DNA from: Abiotrophia sp938010525
Lineage (GTDB): Bacteria; Bacillota; Bacilli; Lactobacillales; Aerococcaceae
Reading direction: 5' to 3'
Length of the DNA stretch: 64,000 bases
Assembly (NCBI RefSeq): GCF_938010525.1
Contig: NZ_CALLVK010000023.1
Coordinates: 1-64,000, forward strand
Shown here in pieces: positions 17,084-26,123 of this stretch. The position numbers were made by a program, and so were the translations under genes. The stretch's first letter is position 1; each line of letters begins with the position of its first letter. The notes under the pieces are model-generated. The model was not told the DNA's origin. It ran no database searches and worked only from the letters and a program-made list of their open reading frames with translations.

Positions 17084-18844
17084 ATGAAGAAATCAACTAA
17101 ATGGCTCGTTGCCTTAATGGCAGCTCTTGCTGTGGCACCTAACGTGGCCTATCTAAGCCAACCGACATCAGAACTAGTTTCTGCGGTAGAACAAGCCCAA
17201 CAACAGAAATTATTGTCTTTGGGAGCTTCTCTGAATCCGCAACAACAAGAACAAACCAAAAATCTCTTAGGTGCTAAAGACTTTAGTGCCGCTAATACGC
17301 TCATGGTAGATGGGAATACTGTTAACCAGTACTTACATGATGGGTCTAATGCGAGCACTACTGTTTATTCCAGTGCTTATATTGAACAACAAGCGGCTGG
17401 TTATGGGGTACAAGTTCAAATTGTGACACCACAAAATATCACTTTAGTCAGTGCTACGACTTATCAGAACGCAGCTATTACGTCTGGTGCTAAGGATGTG
17501 CTGATTCGTATTGCTACCGTTAGTCCTGTAACGGGTGAGGGGGCATTGGCAGGGGTCTATGCCTTGCTTGCTAAGTCAGGTGTTAAAGTAGATGAGAAAG
17601 CTGTTAAGGTTGCTGAGAAAGAGATCAAGGTAGTCGAAGTTGTCAAGAAAGAAGATAAATTAGACGATACCAAGGCTAACCAAATCATTTCTGAAATCAA
17701 AAAAGAAGTCACCAACCAACAAGCCAATCAAGGGGTAAACGTGGATACCCAAGTGGCACAAACCATTGTTAACCAAGTAATCAACAACACCACTGTTAAC
17801 AACAATACGACAATCAATAACAACACCACTAACAATAACACGACCGTTAATATTTCTGACTCAACTAAGGAAGAGTTAGTAAAATTAGCGGAAGAATATG
17901 CTAAGACAGAGGCAGCTAAGTCTAAAGATACTATCCAACAGTTAGAAAAATCGGTAGACAATAGCCTCAATGCACCTTGGAAGGAAGTCCTCAACAGCTT
18001 AGACGAAGCTAGTGCGCCAAGCAAGGAAGAAATCTTAAATGCCGAACGCAAGGATTACTCTGACCAAGCTGTTTACAACCCAATTCTGCCTGCAATGTTC
18101 AAGAAATTCTATGAACGTGTGCAAAATGGCGAACCAGTTTATGATATTTACTCTCATACCTTCATTCTGGAAAAATTCTTGCCAGATATGAAGCCTGAAG
18201 AGAAACAAGCCCTCAACCAATTACGTGTTTACCTCTATCAATACACCAACACTTTGGATAAGGATCGTAAGGAAGCCTTGGGTAACGACTACACCAGTGT
18301 TAAACAACGTTGGACCGCTCAACTTAATGCGGCTGAAGCAGTGGGTAACCAAGCAGATGTCAAGAGCCTAACAGATAAGTTTGCCCTGGCAACGGGTTAT
18401 GCTAATGAAGTATATGCTTACGAATTCGTTCAAGATGGTAGCAAGATTACAGCCTTGCCTCGGGTAGACTTAGTGACCCATGTGTCAACAGCTGATCACC
18501 TCTTCTATGATACTGCGACTGGTCAAGTCAGCGTGGGGATTGAGCCAAATGTTACGCCTGTAGCCAATGGACTCTTTAGCTTCCAAAATGCTTACGGTGT
18601 TGACGTTAAGCCAAGCGCTGATTTAACGATTAACTTGCCAAAAGATTTTAAGATTCCAGGTTATAATGGGGATAATCAACCAAGTAACTCCGAAAACCAA
18701 GAGTCGCAAGCTTCTGGGCAAAATCCAGCTGACGCTTCGACAGCTCCCGCTAATCAGGACCAAAATCAACCAGCACCAGCACAACCAGGAACTGAGTCAG
18801 GTGAAGCAAGCCAACCTGCTAATAATAGCCAAAATCCGCAATAG
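17084..18844 (+). CDS. Secreted DUF1002 protein with Asn/Thr-rich stretch and C-terminal extension
   Basis: The N-terminus is a Sec signal peptide (about 1-35). Residues about 40-230 resemble the DUF1002 (YpuA) family: LSLGASLNPQQQ, a VNQYLHDG segment, YVYS-type strands and a KDVLIRIATVSPVTGEGALAGVYALL segment. An Asn/Thr-rich stretch follows (about 235-258, repeated NNTT units), then a charged helix, a second globular region with no family I recognise (about 320-525) and a Gln/Asn/Pro/Ala-rich tail (about 530-586). At 586 residues it is about twice the size of YpuA. No LPXTG motif or C-terminal membrane anchor is seen. The function of the family is unknown. It is a single-gene unit with its own terminator, divergent from the secreted paralogue pair. 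Confidence 0.82.
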   Translation: MKKSTKWLVALMAALAVAPNVAYLSQPTSELVSAVEQAQQQKLLSLGASLNPQQQEQTKNLLGAKDFSAANTLMVDGNTVNQYLHDGSNASTTVYSSAYIEQQAAGYGVQVQIVTPQNITLVSATTYQNAAITSGAKDVLIRIATVSPVTGEGALAGVYALLAKSGVKVDEKAVKVAEKEIKVVEVVKKEDKLDDTKANQIISEIKKEVTNQQANQGVNVDTQVAQTIVNQVINNTTVNNNTTINNNTTNNNTTVNISDSTKEELVKLAEEYAKTEAAKSKDTIQQLEKSVDNSLNAPWKEVLNSLDEASAPSKEEILNAERKDYSDQAVYNPILPAMFKKFYERVQNGEPVYDIYSHTFILEKFLPDMKPEEKQALNQLRVYLYQYTNTLDKDRKEALGNDYTSVKQRWTAQLNAAEAVGNQADVKSLTDKFALATGYANEVYAYEFVQDGSKITALPRVDLVTHVSTADHLFYDTATGQVSVGIEPNVTPVANGLFSFQNAYGVDVKPSADLTINLPKDFKIPGYNGDNQPSNSENQESQASGQNPADASTAPANQDQNQPAPAQPGTESGEASQPANNSQNPQ

Positions 18845-18855
18845 GGTAATAGCTA

Positions 18856-18892
18856 ACCCTCGGCACGCTATGAGGTGGGCCGAGGGTCTTTT
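18856..18892 (+). terminator. Terminator after the DUF1002 gene
   Basis: ACCCTCGGC (18856-18864) pairs with GCCGAGGGT (18879-18887), followed by CTTTT. Confidence 0.88.
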
Positions 18893-18965
18893 GATTTGTT
18901 AGATATTTCAATTGTTACATTTAATGCTCAAATCTAACTTTTTGCTTTATAATCCCCACCATTAG

Positions 18966-18974
18966 TGGTATAAT
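18966..18974 (+). promoter_or_regulatory. Extended -10 promoter of ezrA
   Basis: TGGTATAAT is a full extended -10 about 65 nt before the ezrA start. A weak TTTATA lies 17 nt upstream of the -10. Confidence 0.65.
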
Positions 18975-19041
18975 CGAAAATGATTATTTAGGCTTTTTTC
19001 TAGTTAAGGCCTAAAAATAGACATAAGGAGGAGCGAACACA

Positions 19042-20760
19042 TTGCAATTTACAGGTATATTACTATTAATTATTTTGGTTTGTGTGCTTGGTTACTTTGC
19101 CTATTACTTCTACCGAAATAAAAATACGCAAAGCATCCGGGAACTTGAAGCAAGAAAAGAGGAGATGATGGCGATACCGATTGCCAATCAACTCTTCCTC
19201 CTTAAGAATATGAGCCTATCGGGTCAAACAAAACGTAAGTACGAGAGCTTGGTTAACCAGTGGCAATCCATTACCAACTTCCAGTTTGTAGAGATTGAAT
19301 CTGCCTTGGTTGGCGCACAACAATACGCCGATCAATTGAATTTTATGCGGACTGGCCGGACTATTGCTCAAGCACGTCAGTTGATTGATGAAACCATGGT
19401 TAAGGTGCAAGACCTCCATCAAGACTTGTCCGATCTTCTGCAGGTAGAAGTTGACAACAATGAGTTGAATGCGGCTTTACATGAGCGTTATAATTCAGCC
19501 CGTAAGAATGTCATGAACCACAGTTTTGATTATGGTCCTGCCATTGAGACCTTGGAGAAGAACCTCCAGTATTTGGAACTCAATTTCACTAAGTACAATG
19601 AGTACACTGAAAATGGGGACCACCTTGAAGCGCGTGACATGCTCAAAACCATTGATGCTGACATGACCAGTCTAGAAGACATCTTGGAGCGTATTCCTTC
19701 GATGTACGACAAGATTAAGAATGAATACGAAGACTCCTTAGATGATTTACGTGAAGGCTATCAGAAGATGGTAGACAGTCGCTTTGACTTTGATGGCGTT
19801 GCCATTCTAGAAAAAGTGGACGAAATTCAAGAAAAATTGAACGACGCCAAGAATGAAATCAAGAATGCCGACTTATCAGAAGCTAAGACTCTGATGGATA
19901 AGGCAGAACGTGATATCAAGTCGCTATATGATTTGATGGAAACTGAAATTGAAGCCAAAGACTATGTCAACAAGAACATCCAAAGTCTTCGCCGCAAAAT
20001 TGATGAAGTGGCTGAAAATGGGCGTTATGCTGGCATTGAAGTAGACCGCATCGCGCAAAGCTATATTCTCCATGAGAATGAAGTGGATCAAATTGCTGAT
20101 TTAAGCGACCAAATCCGTCATGAATATAACCGTTTCAAAGACTTGGTGGCTGAGACAGAAGGTTCTGCAGTGGTTTACACCCAAGCTGAAGGTCGCATTA
20201 AGAAAATTCGCAAGCGTATCGAAGAAATTGATGAGCAAGTATTGGCAATCACTAACAAAATTGCTCAACTCAATACGCGTGAGAAGGATGCCAAGACTAA
20301 CTTGGATGACTATGAATTAGCTCTACGTAATATTAAGCGTCGGATTGAGAAAAGTCATCTACCTGGTCTCAGTGATTCCTTCTACGATCAGTTCTATCGT
20401 GTAACTGACCAAATTGAGCACTTGGCTAAGCAACTCAACCGAGTTCGTATTGATATGGATGAAATTGAAAGCTTAGAAGACGAGTTAGAGCGTCACCTTG
20501 CTGCACTGGAAGAAATGACAGAGTCGGTGGTAGACAGTGCTATGTTGACCGAATACATGATTCAACAGAGCAACCGATTCCGCTATGACTATCCTGAAGT
20601 GGATGCAGCAATCAAAGAGGCTCAATACCTCTTCCATCGGGAATTTAAGTATCAAGAAGCCTTAGCGATTATTGAGAAAACCCTGAGACGAGTTGACCCA
20701 GATGCGCCGACTCAAGTACGTCGCATGTACCACCAAGAAAAGCGGAGCACTCAATTTTAG
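19042..20760 (+). CDS. ezrA: Septation ring formation regulator EzrA
   Basis: EzrA is a membrane-tethered regulator of FtsZ ring assembly. The 572-residue protein has one N-terminal membrane segment (about 4-24, with N-terminus outside) followed by spectrin-like coiled-coil repeats to the end, as in Bacillus EzrA (562 residues). The start is TTG 19042, 10 nt after a perfect AAGGAGG. It stands alone between its own promoter and a terminator hairpin, with a cysteine desulfurase gene immediately beyond. Confidence 0.94.
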   Translation: MQFTGILLLIILVCVLGYFAYYFYRNKNTQSIRELEARKEEMMAIPIANQLFLLKNMSLSGQTKRKYESLVNQWQSITNFQFVEIESALVGAQQYADQLNFMRTGRTIAQARQLIDETMVKVQDLHQDLSDLLQVEVDNNELNAALHERYNSARKNVMNHSFDYGPAIETLEKNLQYLELNFTKYNEYTENGDHLEARDMLKTIDADMTSLEDILERIPSMYDKIKNEYEDSLDDLREGYQKMVDSRFDFDGVAILEKVDEIQEKLNDAKNEIKNADLSEAKTLMDKAERDIKSLYDLMETEIEAKDYVNKNIQSLRRKIDEVAENGRYAGIEVDRIAQSYILHENEVDQIADLSDQIRHEYNRFKDLVAETEGSAVVYTQAEGRIKKIRKRIEEIDEQVLAITNKIAQLNTREKDAKTNLDDYELALRNIKRRIEKSHLPGLSDSFYDQFYRVTDQIEHLAKQLNRVRIDMDEIESLEDELERHLAALEEMTESVVDSAMLTEYMIQQSNRFRYDYPEVDAAIKEAQYLFHREFKYQEALAIIEKTLRRVDPDAPTQVRRMYHQEKRSTQF

Positions 20761-20790
20761 GATTGCTAAGTGCTAGATAGTTTAAAAAAC

Positions 20791-20824
20791 AAAAGGCCCA
20801 AGACACGTGTTGTCGGGCCTTTTT
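20791..20824 (+). terminator. Terminator hairpin between ezrA and the iscS-thiI pair
   Basis: AAAAGGCCC with GGGCCTTTTT forms the stem, with AGACA/TGTC pairing further in. It ends 17 nt before the ATG of the next gene, with no room for a promoter between. Confidence 0.85.
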
Positions 20825-20841
20825 GCAAGAGGAGGAAAGTG

Positions 20842-21993
20842 ATGATTTATCTGGATAACGCCGCAACTACCCGGATTCATCCCCAAGTATTGGCTACCTA
20901 TAGCCAGGTTGCTCAAGAATTTTTTGCTAATCCGTCGAGTGCTCATGGCCTAGGACGTAAGAGTCGACAACTTTTGGAACAGGCTCGTGCCCAAGTTGGT
21001 CAACTATTAGGTTATCATCCACAGGAAATCTACTTTACTAGTTCAGGCACTGAGGCCAATAACTGGGTCTTCCAACGGATTGTAAGCCAGGCCCACAAAC
21101 GTCGGCCTGAGGCTAATTTGGTTCTAGTCAGTCCTTTTGAGCATCCTGCAGTTTTAAGCCAAAGAGACTATATCGAAAGTCAAGGTCTGACCTGGGACAC
21201 TTTGCCAGTGACTGATCAAGGGCAAGTAGATTTGGAAGCTTTCCAGGCTAAGTTAGGACCAGAAGTTTTGCTGGTTTCCACCATGGCTGTCAATAATGAG
21301 ATGGGGGCTTGCCAGCCTTTGGAGCAGATGGCGCAAATCTTAGCAGACTATCCAATTATTGTCTGGCACGTCGATGGGGTTCAATCGGTTACGACTGAAT
21401 TGTCTCGAGTTCAAGAGGCCAGAATTGATTGTTTGAGCTTGTCTAGCCACAAGTTTCACGCGCCACGCGGAGTGGGGATTTTGGCCTGCCGCCAACGCGT
21501 GGATTTGGTTCCCCTTATGACGGGGGGAGGCCAGGAGCAGGGGCAAAGATCTGGGACTGAGAACCTAGCCGCCATTGTGGCTACTGCCAAGGCCCTACGT
21601 CTAGCCCATGGAGAACAAGGTCAGACCCGTTCGCGGCTTAAGGCCTATGGCCAGCAATTAGCCCAAGCCTTAAGCGCGCAAGGTTGGGTTATCTTTGCCC
21701 AAGATACGGCAGCGCCTCATATTCTGTGCGCAGCTCTTCCAGGAATTCCTGGCGAGGTCTTGCTCAATGCCTTCGAGGCCCAAGGCATCTATGTGTCAAC
21801 TACCAGTGCTTGTTCCAGTCGAGTAAAATCTGACCATCACAGTTTGGCTGCAATGGGTGTACCCCAAAACTTAGCCCAATCCGCCTTACGCTTTAGCCTC
21901 GCAGCGGATAACAGTGATCAGGATATTGAAAAATGTCTAGTAGCCATTCCAAAAATTAGCCAACAATTTGAGAAAACACGAGGAAAATCATGA
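20842..21993 (+). CDS. Cysteine desulfurase (IscS/NifZ-like) for ThiI
   Basis: This is a group I PLP-dependent desulfurase of 383 residues. ATG 20842 (MIYLDNAATTR) follows an AAGAGGAGG site; the longer frame from 20770 runs through the hairpin and was rejected. The PLP lysine is at about 203 (SSHKFHAP) and the catalytic cysteine at about 323-325 (TSACSSRV), in the long flexible loop typical of group I. It overlaps thiI by ATGA. The pair matches Bacillus nifZ-thiI, so its likely job is sulfur supply for 4-thiouridine in tRNA. Confidence 0.93.
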   Translation: MIYLDNAATTRIHPQVLATYSQVAQEFFANPSSAHGLGRKSRQLLEQARAQVGQLLGYHPQEIYFTSSGTEANNWVFQRIVSQAHKRRPEANLVLVSPFEHPAVLSQRDYIESQGLTWDTLPVTDQGQVDLEAFQAKLGPEVLLVSTMAVNNEMGACQPLEQMAQILADYPIIVWHVDGVQSVTTELSRVQEARIDCLSLSSHKFHAPRGVGILACRQRVDLVPLMTGGGQEQGQRSGTENLAAIVATAKALRLAHGEQGQTRSRLKAYGQQLAQALSAQGWVIFAQDTAAPHILCAALPGIPGEVLLNAFEAQGIYVSTTSACSSRVKSDHHSLAAMGVPQNLAQSALRFSLAADNSDQDIEKCLVAIPKISQQFEKTRGKS

Positions 21994-23204
21994 GTCAAAA
22001 ACAAATTCTCATTCATTACGGCGAACTCTCAACTAAGGGTCGCAATAAAAAAATGTTTATTAATAAATTAGCTGAGCATATCCGCTACCGTACCCAGGAT
22101 TTAGAACGCATCAAGATTGTGCCTGAATACGACTTTATGCATTTGATTTGGCAAGAAACGCCTTACCAAACAGTTATTGAGCGGCTTGAGACAGTACCAG
22201 GTATTTCGCGCTTCGAGCCAGTCTATCGAGTGGACAAGGATCTGGACGCAATCAAAGCTCAAGCACTGGCCTTGTTTGAAGAAGTGAAGCCAGCTGCTGG
22301 CAGTTCTTTTAGAGTTTTAGCCAAACGTTCTGATAAGACCTTTGCCTACGACACCATGGATCTACAGAGAGAAGTGGGAACTTGCCTAGGTTTAGCTTAT
22401 CCAGATTTAGAAGTAGACTTCAAGACTCCAGATTACAAATTAACAATCAGTATCCAAAAGGCTGGCGCCTACTTAAGCCTCTTGTCTTATAAAGGGGTAG
22501 GGGGATTGCCTTATGGGGCTAGCGGCCGCGCCTTGCTCATGCTATCCGGGGGGATTGATTCTCCTGTGGCAGGCTCTCAGATGATGAAGCGTGGTTTGGA
22601 AATCGAAGCAGTTCATTTTGCTAGCCCACCTTATACGGGCCCGCAAGCTCTGGAAAAGACCAAAAAATTAACGGCTCAATTGGCTCAATATGGTCGAAGC
22701 TTGACTTATCATTGTGTGCCTTTTACTGAAATTCAAGAAGAAATTAAGGATAAGGTCCACGATGATTTTTCCATGACTATTATGCGTCGTATGATGCTTC
22801 GGGTCATGGAGGCGCTAGTGAATCGTCAACAAGCTGATGCTATTGTGACGGGAGAATCCTTAGGGCAAGTAGCCTCTCAGACACTGAAGAGTATGCGGGC
22901 CATCAACCAAGTAACTTCCGTGCCGATTTTGCGGCCCTTAATTGCAGTAGATAAGAACGATATTATTGCCCAAGCGGAAGCCATTGGGACCTATGAGATT
23001 TCCAATGAGCCTTTTGAAGATTGCTGTACGGTCTTTGCCCCTAAATCACCACGTACTAAGCCAAAATTGACGTCTGTAATGGAGTTAGAAGCTCTCTTAG
23101 ATGTGGAAGGATTAGTTGCTCGCGCTGTTGAGGGCACTCAAACTGAGATTATTGGCGCGGATTACGGTAAGTTAAGTAGTCCGGATTTTAGTCACTTACT
23201 ATAG
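21990..23204 (+). CDS. thiI: tRNA 4-thiouridine synthase ThiI
   Basis: ThiI adenylates U8 of tRNA and inserts sulfur from a desulfurase. The 404 residues contain an N-terminal ferredoxin-like part and THUMP domain (about 1-165) and a PP-loop ATPase with SGGIDSP at about 186-192. The conserved late motif FEDCCTVFAPKSPRTKP is at about 341-357. There is no C-terminal rhodanese domain, as usual in Gram-positive forms, which fits the dedicated desulfurase gene that overlaps its start. Confidence 0.96.
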   Translation: MSQKQILIHYGELSTKGRNKKMFINKLAEHIRYRTQDLERIKIVPEYDFMHLIWQETPYQTVIERLETVPGISRFEPVYRVDKDLDAIKAQALALFEEVKPAAGSSFRVLAKRSDKTFAYDTMDLQREVGTCLGLAYPDLEVDFKTPDYKLTISIQKAGAYLSLLSYKGVGGLPYGASGRALLMLSGGIDSPVAGSQMMKRGLEIEAVHFASPPYTGPQALEKTKKLTAQLAQYGRSLTYHCVPFTEIQEEIKDKVHDDFSMTIMRRMMLRVMEALVNRQQADAIVTGESLGQVASQTLKSMRAINQVTSVPILRPLIAVDKNDIIAQAEAIGTYEISNEPFEDCCTVFAPKSPRTKPKLTSVMELEALLDVEGLVARAVEGTQTEIIGADYGKLSSPDFSHLL

Positions 23205-23216
23205 TTTGTTTGAATT

Positions 23217-23253
23217 CAGCCTGGAGGCCTTGCCCTTTCAGGCTGTGATTTTT
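23217..23253 (+). terminator. Probable terminator after thiI
   Basis: CAGCCTG pairs with CAGGCTG across a 15-nt loop, followed by ATTTTT. The stem is short, so termination may be partial. Confidence 0.55.
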
Positions 23254-23400
23254 ATCTCTATGACACAAAGTGGGAATGTAAAGAGGCAGAAAACGTGTCT
23301 GTCTAGCTTTTAGTGACCCCAAAATGCCCTTATGAAATGGGTCAGAATCATGACAAATTAAAGATAAGGAGATTAACTATTTCTTTTTCCCTAGAACTTA

Positions 23401-23409
23401 TGTTATCAT
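23401..23409 (+). promoter_or_regulatory. Extended -10 promoter of the DUF1146-murA run
   Basis: TGTTATCAT gives an extended -10 about 28 nt before the start codon; the -35 region (TTCTTT, 23381-23386) is weak. Confidence 0.5.
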
Positions 23410-23436
23410 AGTCTTGGACTTGAAGGAGTGATAGAC

Positions 23437-23670
23437 ATGCAGACGAGTGTATATGGTATGGCAGTACTATGTCTTCGTCTTATCATCCTAGGGATGAGTC
23501 TCCTCATTTTCCGGGGTGTGAACTGGAACCAGCTCATGCGCCAGAATGCCAAGCAAGGGGCCTATGCTGTTTATGTCATGGTCAGCCTTGCAGTGGGGCA
23601 CTTAGTCGGGTCGTTTATGATTGAAATGACGGAATCCTTACAGAACTTATTGTTAGGTTTCCTTAAATAA
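23437..23670 (+). CDS. DUF1146 family small membrane protein (YwzB-like)
   Basis: The 77-residue protein has two membrane segments (about 5-25 and 45-68) separated by the motif FRGVNWNQLMRQ, typical of DUF1146. ATG 23437 is 8 nt after GAAGGAG; the in-frame GTG 23428 overlaps that site. In Bacillus the orthologue YwzB also stands just before murAA. Function is unknown. A murA start follows 61 nt later. Confidence 0.82.
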   Translation: MQTSVYGMAVLCLRLIILGMSLLIFRGVNWNQLMRQNAKQGAYAVYVMVSLAVGHLVGSFMIEMTESLQNLLLGFLK

Positions 23671-23731
23671 GAGAGTGTATCCCTATTTGTTCGCTCCAAA
23701 ACGAATAGGCGTAAGAATAGGAGAATTTTTG

Positions 23732-25033
23732 ATGGAAGAGATTATTGTTCAAGGTGGTAATCGATTAGAAGGTGTAGTCAAAGTTGAAGGAGCTAAAAAT
23801 GCGGTCTTACCAATCTTGGCGGCGGCTATTTTAGCAGAAACAGGCAAGGTTCATTTGTCTAATGTGCCTGTTTTATCAGATGTCTTTACCCTTAATAACT
23901 TACTGACGGCAATTAACGTAAGCAATGAATTTGATCAAGAAAACAATGAAATGACTTTAGACGCAACCGGTCCTGTATCAACCACAGCTGATTATGACTT
24001 TGTCAGCAAGATGCGGGCCTCGATTGTTGTGATGGGACCACTCTTGGCTCGCTTTGGTCATGCACGAGTGGCAATGCCAGGTGGCTGTGCCATCGGGACT
24101 CGTCCTATTGACCTCCATCTCAAGGGCTTTGAAGCTCTGGGGGCAAAAATTACACGCGCAGCTGGCTATGTTGAAGCGCAGGCTGATAAGTTAGTGGGCG
24201 CGCGTATCTACTTGGACTTCCCAAGTGTAGGCGCGACTGAAAATATTATGATGGCGGCTGTCTTGGCAGAAGGTACTACCATCTTAGAAAACGTAGCGCG
24301 TGAACCAGAAATTGTGGATTTAGCTAACTTCTTAAACCGAATGGGAGCCGATATTGTCGGCGCTGGGACGGAAACAATTAAGATTCATGGGGTCAAAGCC
24401 CTACATGGGACCTCCCATGATGTGATTCCAGACCGGATTGAAGCAGGTACCTTTATGGTGGCAGCTGCTGTCACTCAAGGCGATGTCTTAGTTGAAGGGG
24501 CTGTGTCAGAACACAACATGCCATTGATTAGCAAATTGCGTGAAATGGGCGTTGTATTCCACGAGTATCAAAATGGTCTACGGGTCATTGGACCTAAGAC
24601 TTTGCAGCCAACAGATGTTAAGACCTTGCCATATCCTGGCTTCCCAACCGATATGCAGGCACAAATGTCTATCGCCCAACTCTTAGCTGAAGGTTCAAGC
24701 TCCTTGACCGAAACAGTCTTCGAGAATCGCTTCATGCACTTTGAAGAGTTGCGACGGATGAATGCCCACTTTACCATTGATCGCCAAAATGTGGTCATGG
24801 AAGGTACTACCCAATTCTATGGTGCTAGCGTTAAGGCCACCGATTTACGCGCAGCTGCAGCCTTAATTATTGCAGGTTTGACGGCTGAAGGAGTAACTCG
24901 CGTTTCTGAATTGAAGTATCTAGATCGTGGCTATTTCCGATTCCATGAGAAACTCAAAGCCTTAGGTGCTAATATTGACCGGGTTAATAGTGCTCAAGTA
25001 GTAACGCCACAAAAGACTACGACTCTTGCATAG
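23732..25033 (+). CDS. murA: UDP-N-acetylglucosamine 1-carboxyvinyltransferase MurA
   Basis: MurA adds enolpyruvate to UDP-GlcNAc, the first committed step of peptidoglycan synthesis and the fosfomycin target. ATG 23732 (MEEIIVQGGN) follows AGGAG and gives 433 residues; GTG 23675 would add 19 unconserved residues. The PEP-binding KxxxN region (GAKNAVLPIL) is near the start and the fosfomycin-sensitive catalytic cysteine is Cys 119 in GGCAIGTRP. A second MurA paralogue, common in Firmicutes, is not in the window. Confidence 0.96.
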   Translation: MEEIIVQGGNRLEGVVKVEGAKNAVLPILAAAILAETGKVHLSNVPVLSDVFTLNNLLTAINVSNEFDQENNEMTLDATGPVSTTADYDFVSKMRASIVVMGPLLARFGHARVAMPGGCAIGTRPIDLHLKGFEALGAKITRAAGYVEAQADKLVGARIYLDFPSVGATENIMMAAVLAEGTTILENVAREPEIVDLANFLNRMGADIVGAGTETIKIHGVKALHGTSHDVIPDRIEAGTFMVAAAVTQGDVLVEGAVSEHNMPLISKLREMGVVFHEYQNGLRVIGPKTLQPTDVKTLPYPGFPTDMQAQMSIAQLLAEGSSSLTETVFENRFMHFEELRRMNAHFTIDRQNVVMEGTTQFYGASVKATDLRAAAALIIAGLTAEGVTRVSELKYLDRGYFRFHEKLKALGANIDRVNSAQVVTPQKTTTLA

Positions 25034-25046
25034 AGGAGGGTCTTAA

Positions 25047-26111
25047 ATGGCTAAGAACGTCGGAATAGACTTAGGAACAACAAATGTTTTAGTGAATTTA
25101 TACGGTAAAGGGATTATCCTGAATGAGCCTTCTGTCGTAGCCATTGATACACGCAGCCAAGAAGTCATTGCTATTGGCCATGAAGCCTATGAAATGATGG
25201 GCCGGACACCTGAATCCATTCAGGTTATTCAACCGCTAAAGGGTGGCGTCATTGCTGATTTTGATATCGCAGAAGCCATGCTTATGCTCTTTATGCAACG
25301 TTTGAATCTAACCTCTTGGTTTGCTAAACCCAATGTTTTAATTTGTGCCCCATCAAAGGTAAGCGAGATTGAACGCCTAGCCTTAATTGAAACGGTCGAA
25401 CGTGCAGGTGGAGGGCGTATCTACTTAGAGGAAGAACCAAAGGTAGCCGGTGTAGGTGCTGGGATTGACCCATTGAGCTCATCGGGTAGTATGGTCATTG
25501 ATATTGGTGGTGGAACGAGTGACTTTGCAGTCATCTCTGCGGGTGAAGTAATTGCTAGTGAATCCATTAAATTGGCTGGCGATGACTTAGATCTAGCCAT
25601 CATTCAATATCTCAAAGACAATTTCCACATTCTGGTTGGTGAACGTTCAGCCGAAAGCCTGAAGAAGGCGATCGCGTCTGCCGTTCTCTTACCGGAGGAA
25701 GAAGTAGAAACCTATGATGTAAAGGGACGCGACCTCTTGACCGGCTTGCCTAAGTCAGTTAACGTCGATTCTAATATGATTTGTCAGGCTATTCGACCAA
25801 TCTTGATTGAGATTGCCCGAGTAGCTAAGCGAGTCTTAGAAACAATCCCACCTGAGATGGCCGCAGATGTTATGGAGAAAGGCATCCTCTTAACTGGGGG
25901 AGGCGCCTTAATCTATCACATGGATACCTTCCTGACAGATTTCCTTAAGGTCAGCGTCCTTAAGGCAGAACAACCCATGAACTGTGTGGCAATCGGGTCA
26001 GGCTTGATGCTAGATTTGATTCTCTCAGGTAAATTAGAACGTACCAACCCGACATGGCGCCAACGATTGAAGCGTCGCTTACAACGTATCAAACGTCGTA
26101 TTTTAGGGTAG
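25047..26111 (+). CDS. Rod-shape actin homologue MreB/Mbl
   Basis: This actin-like ATPase organises lateral wall synthesis. The 354 residues show the phosphate 1 motif GIDLGTTN (about 6-13), phosphate 2 IDIGGGTSDF (about 151-160) and the adenosine motif LTGGGALI (about 290). The position after murA matches Bacillus mbl. The C-terminus is a strongly basic tail (about 335-354, seven or more Arg/Lys) that could bind membrane. No mreC or mreD is nearby. Mbl versus MreB cannot be settled without a tree. Confidence 0.9.
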   Translation: MAKNVGIDLGTTNVLVNLYGKGIILNEPSVVAIDTRSQEVIAIGHEAYEMMGRTPESIQVIQPLKGGVIADFDIAEAMLMLFMQRLNLTSWFAKPNVLICAPSKVSEIERLALIETVERAGGGRIYLEEEPKVAGVGAGIDPLSSSGSMVIDIGGGTSDFAVISAGEVIASESIKLAGDDLDLAIIQYLKDNFHILVGERSAESLKKAIASAVLLPEEEVETYDVKGRDLLTGLPKSVNVDSNMICQAIRPILIEIARVAKRVLETIPPEMAADVMEKGILLTGGGALIYHMDTFLTDFLKVSVLKAEQPMNCVAIGSGLMLDLILSGKLERTNPTWRQRLKRRLQRIKRRILG

Positions 26112-26123
26112 AAAGGAGTCCTT

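Noticed and set aside
17787..17860. AAC-rich tandem run as a CRISPR-like or simple DNA repeat
   Set aside because: It is in frame within the DUF1002 gene and encodes the Asn/Thr stretch; units are short and irregular with no spacers.
23675..23731. Earlier GTG start of murA
   Set aside because: No ribosome site; the added 19 residues are not part of MurA, while ATG 23732 has AGGAG at the right distance.
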